64,000 nt of DNA from positions 65,775,898-65,839,897 of the forward strand of contig OX104123.1 of the NCBI GenBank assembly GCA_944474755.1. The letters are read 5' to 3'. This stretch comes from Limnoperna fortunei (taxonomy: Eukaryota; Mollusca; Bivalvia; Mytilida; Modiolidae). How positions within the stretch are numbered: position 1 is the first letter of the stretch; each line of letters starts with the position of its first letter. The notes beneath the pieces were generated by a model that was not told where the DNA came from, searched no databases, and saw only the letters and a list, made by a program, of their open reading frames with translations. Positions 60,433 through 64,000 of this stretch are shown in pieces. The position numbers and the translations under genes were made by a program.

Positions 60433-63068
60433 ATGACTCCAGTTATTTTAGTTTTGTGGTGTTTAGTTGCGCGTTCGCTTCAGTGTTCGTGTCCTCAACG
60501 GTTTACACAAGGAATAGTATGCGGTGCAACGCACGGTAAGTTTAATTACTCTAAGAAATAACTGATTTGCATATAACCAATACTGGTGTTAGTCGTGGGC
60601 AAAAATTATTGAGGAGTTAAGAGTTATTTCTGTTCTGCTGGTCTTTCATTGACAGTTATCCAGGTTGGCAGCTGTGGGTGAAACAACTTGTATAACAGCT
60701 ATAGCTTAAAATAAAATTAAGATTTTCAGAATACCTTTATCATCTGGTTTGTAGTTCGATCCTGACTGTGCGGATGGTATGTTCGACAACAATTTATTTA
60801 TATGGATTGACGGTTTTAAAGCGGAGGTAAGAGCTTTCACGGCGTACTCCGACTGTCTCCCCGACAAAGACTGTACTCCATGACCTACCAGCAAAATTAA
60901 TTAAAGTTTTGTGAAACCTTATTTAAAAATACACAAACAAAAGCACTGGGAATATTTATCATCAAATATTTTGCTGTGCATGTACCTACAAGTATCTTAA
61001 TTATCTATACAAGTGAAACTTGTAAGTATTTACATATGCATCGATCACATAATTATTTTAATATTCCTCTTGCAGACAATTTTATTTATAGACTCATTTT
61101 TAATGTTTTAGAATAATGACTACTATTTTCAGTTTTGAATGTGACAATTGGGAAAGCCGAACAAACTCCCATGGAAACCGTTTATCATGTTACCGTCAAC
61201 AAAGTCTTCAAGGTAATCATGCTGCGTAGTGGAATCTCATACATTTTTTGCAACTCTGATTCACATTATCTTCTATGCAATCAGACCAAACAAAAACATA
61301 GTTATTCTTCCGTAAATAACCAAAATTGGTACCGACGACCCAGTACAGATGAGCTCACGCGCACACATCTGTACTTGCTGCGTCCTCCAATCAAAACGCC
61401 ATAAACAAGAACGTTGTTATGGAAGCATAACAATGTTCTTGTTTGACGTTTTTTCCGGCGTTCTGATTGGATATCAGAGAAAATTGAGTATAAAACAATG
61501 GAGAGTCTATAGGATATAGCGATGTGAAAGCTGTTGGTTTACGGAAAAAGCAGGTACTATCATGCGCTTTTGGGAAAGCCCGTGGGAACTTTTCGTGATA
61601 GAAATTTTCAATGTTTTTTTGCTCGTCTCGCTGCGCTCCACTCGCGAAAAGACATAAAATTTCTATCCCTCGTTAAAGATAAACCCGTTATTCCACAAAA
61701 CGTATGGAAGAACCTATTAGTCTTTACGTGTTCGGGTCTCACTGCTGGCAAGATGTACTAAACTTCAATCTTGATTGACCTGGAGTGCCAGTTTTTCTTC
61801 CGAAGGTCGGAGGTTTTCTTAGGGTACTACGGCTTCTATCCCTATGCAAAACTGGACACAATGATATAGCTGACAAAATGCTGAAAAACGTAATTTATTT
61901 AAACAAACAATAGTCTTTACCTTCGTATTGAATTTGTGTAGTACAGTTACAACAATAAACATTTTCTAGTTTTATCGAACCGTTGATCAAACCCACGATC
62001 CCACTACAAGCCAGCAATTGCATATTATTTTGATGTGACTAATGTATTACAATTTCCACAGGGAAGTAGTGCAGTGGATGATAAACTGAAAATAACAGCC
62101 CCAGAAGAAAGCTCGATGTGTGGACCTGTTAGACTGGCTACAGGAGAAACCTATATCTTAACAGGTATTATCGTCATGTTATATATTTGCGTTGGTTTGT
62201 TTTACGCCTCTTTCAATAATGATTGAGGTATAGCATTGCGTTTAGCTTTTATTGCCAAAGCCAGAGAATCCGATACAATCACCCGACCTTTAACAGGAAA
62301 TCGTATATCCTTGCGAGTTAGGTTTTGAATAAAGCCCCACATTGCCAGGTAGGAATATATTTACGGACGCTGTAATACATATTTTGTAAAGTTTGCGATA
62401 TAAAATGATTTTAAAAGGGCTGTAATTTTTATAATTTTTACTCTGTTTATTTAACGTTAATGTCAAATGTTTATTTGCTTTGTATTTAATAACACTAATT
62501 GATTGATTGATTGCATGAATTCACGAGACGAGATGAAGTAAACAAACAACCAGTTCAGGCAATGGTGTTAAATTTTGTAAAAAGTACTAGTTAGAGGCAA
62601 CAATTTTGATACTGTAGCAGCTACAACTAGACTAATGTTATCAGCATCAATTAAAGGGGGCTTTATCGTAAAAAGGAGCGCGACACTATTCAAACACTTC
62701 TCGCTATGGTGTGCGGCAAGGCTTTTTGCTTTCGGCTTGTCGAAAGAGTATCACATATCCTCCACCATGGGATACGTGTACATGCTGGGCAGCTCCGTCG
62801 GTCGAACACTGGGAACCGTCACTCAATGGTCTAAATATAGCAATACATAAAATGTAATTAAAGTATATATGAATGATTTGTGCTTAATACAACTATTTTA
62901 TAATTACAAATCTAAATAACTGTCTATATAACTTGTTATCTTGTAGCATTTTCGTATATGAATGGCATTGAAGTAAGTTTATGTGATTTCATCACCAAAG
63001 CAAAAGATATCAGTTCGGAGGCTTTAAACGGAATTTCCAGTGCTTATAGACAGAGTTGTGAATGCCAG
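60433..63068 (+). CDS. timp: TIMP-like inhibitor, third copy, exons 1-4
   Basis: Exons: 60433-60535, 61133-61212, 62062-62164 and 62947-63068. Lengths (103, 80, 103, 122) and phases equal those of the complete gene; each has GT/AG borders. It begins MTPVILVLWCLVARSLQ then CSCPQRFTQGIVC, again a mature Cys1-x-Cys3 and Cys13. Exon 2 gives TVYHVTVNKVFK, exon 3 ESSMCGPVRL, exon 4 LCDFITKAKDIS and AYRQSCECQ. No disabling change is seen. Exon 5 was not found before 64000 and presumably lies beyond the window. An open frame extends upstream to 60322 but runs through the promoter, so 60433 is chosen. Divergence from the other copy is concentrated in exon 2 and the start of exon 4. Confidence 0.85.
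61335..61480. repeat. dispersed repeat and hairpin in TIMP intron 2
   Basis: 61335-61395 matches, inverted, 35686-35745. AACAAGAACGTTGTTATG (61406-61423) pairs with CATAACAATGTTCTTGTT (61428-61445) around GAAG, and CCAATCAAAACGCC/GGCGTTCTGATTGG extends the stem. Confidence 0.7.
61775..61912 (+). mobile_element. S1 SINE 3' half in TIMP intron 2
   Basis: TTGACCTGGAGTGCCAGTTT, GAAGGTCGGAGGTTTTC, AACTGGACACAATGATATAG and a TTTAAACAAACAA end. Confidence 0.75.
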
Positions 63069-64000
63069 GTATAAGAGTTTATTTCACTTCATTATATTTT
63101 ATTAGCCATTTAAATAATCTGCTTGTGCTCTAAGGACCACTCTCAAGACTAAAACGAGTTCAATAATTTGAAAACGGTAAAAGTTGGATTGAAGGTAAAC
63201 TGAATTATAAATAAGACCTCGGGCACACTTCTTTTAATACTTAAATCTGAAAAATGTTTTATTTGTGAATCAAAACCAGTTTCAACCATTTATAACACGT
63301 ATGTTCCAATTATCTGATTTTAAACATGGCTGTCAATGAAACATAAATTCGAATCAATTTTATTTTTAATTTTCACATGTTTCGAAATCAAGTTTTTGCT
63401 TCAAAACGATGTGACATTGAAATGATCTTTAAGATTCAAGTAAAAGAAAGGCGCCCCAATATGTGACTATACATCTATACTAAATGCCAACCCCACTTCG
63501 AAAAATTTGTTTGCTTGCATTTTTTCATTACTCTATATTTTACCTTTTTATTACGAAAATTCAGTAGAAAAAATGTAGATACGATAACCTGTCCATGTTT
63601 TATAATATGCCTCTGGTGTTAAGTTGTTACAAATCGTCCTTGACTTTTGCTAATAATAAGTTAGCCATTATTGTTTCTAAATGGACCTTACGATGTTTAC
63701 AAATGTTCGTCTGCTTTCGTGACGTTCAATGGTATTCGGACAAACCGCGAGACTTTTCCCGCCATAACTGCAGACGACATTACCCGAAGGATTTCGAGTA
63801 GACAACAATCGATTGTTCCTAAATTACACTTCCGTTCTAATTGAGGTCAAATTTTAGCATGGAAAATCGCCCTTTGAAAATTTAAAAACTGTCATATTTC
63901 AAAACGCTGAATATCTCGAGGAAATAATTATTGATTTCAAAAAGTAAAATTCTTGATCTACAAAAGGAGCATAAGCTGAACCATACGCGGTAAGCAGTTT
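63069..64000. other. TIMP intron 4 (partial), no exon 5 seen
   Basis: Donor GTATAA at 63069. I scanned for the Pro-Asp-Gln-Cys and Cys-Asn-Trp-Thr-Cys end of exon 5 and did not find it. Confidence 0.55.

Noticed and set aside
60322..60561. 79-codon start upstream of the third TIMP copy
   Set aside because: The extension covers the conserved promoter and TATA element; ATG 60433 gives the expected signal peptide.

Overview
The window is eukaryotic nuclear DNA, most likely from a mollusc and probably a bivalve. The evidence is intron-split genes of an animal inhibitor family, AT-rich spacers, tRNA-derived SINEs ending in (AAAC)n, (AATC)n-tailed LINE/SINE families and several kilobase-scale minisatellites. 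I cannot name the species from sequence alone. A run of exactly 200 N (3220-3419) marks a scaffold gap.

The only host genes I can support form a dispersed tandem cluster of TIMP-like genes (tissue inhibitor of metalloproteinases), all on the + strand. A dead remnant (promoter plus start of exon 1) lies at 27818-28016. A complete five-exon gene of 181 codons spans 37631-41311. A third copy starts at 60433 and runs off the window after exon 4. All three share a proximal promoter block and a TATA-like element, and the two good copies have identical exon lengths and intron phases. The encoded protein has a signal peptide ending just before a mature Cys-x-Cys start, and 12 cysteines, as expected for secreted TIMPs.

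Everything else is mobile or tandemly repeated DNA. Region by region: 0.7-6 kb holds short tandem repeats, SINE pieces, a hairpin element and a MITE with a 9-bp target duplication; 7.1-13.3 kb is a 51-bp satellite of about 120 copies; 15.1-15.9 kb is a broken DUF3504/Crypton-type recombinase-like gene; 16.8-20.2 kb is a 77-bp array interrupted by a 2-kb inverted-repeat complex, followed by a 51-bp array built from a SINE fragment; 23-29 kb is SINE-rich and includes a 285-bp MITE; 30.6-33.4 kb is a 22-bp satellite; 36.1-37.4 kb is a 28-bp satellite ending just upstream of the complete TIMP gene; 42.4-48.2 kb holds a TTAA-flanked MITE, a 754-bp element with a GGAC tract and a decayed LINE reverse transcriptase; 48.7-56.1 kb holds a truncated and a nearly complete I/Nimb-like LINE with RNase H; 56.1-58.7 kb holds a Penelope-like reverse transcriptase fragment and a broken FLYWCH/MULE transposase.

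The most informative observations are the shared 3' tail of the LINE and two unrelated-headed SINE families, the near-intact LINE with a candidate 11-bp target duplication and two 5' UTR monomers, and the TIMP cluster with its conserved promoter. I found no CRISPR, operon or prokaryotic-type system, and no strong case for a wholly new system.
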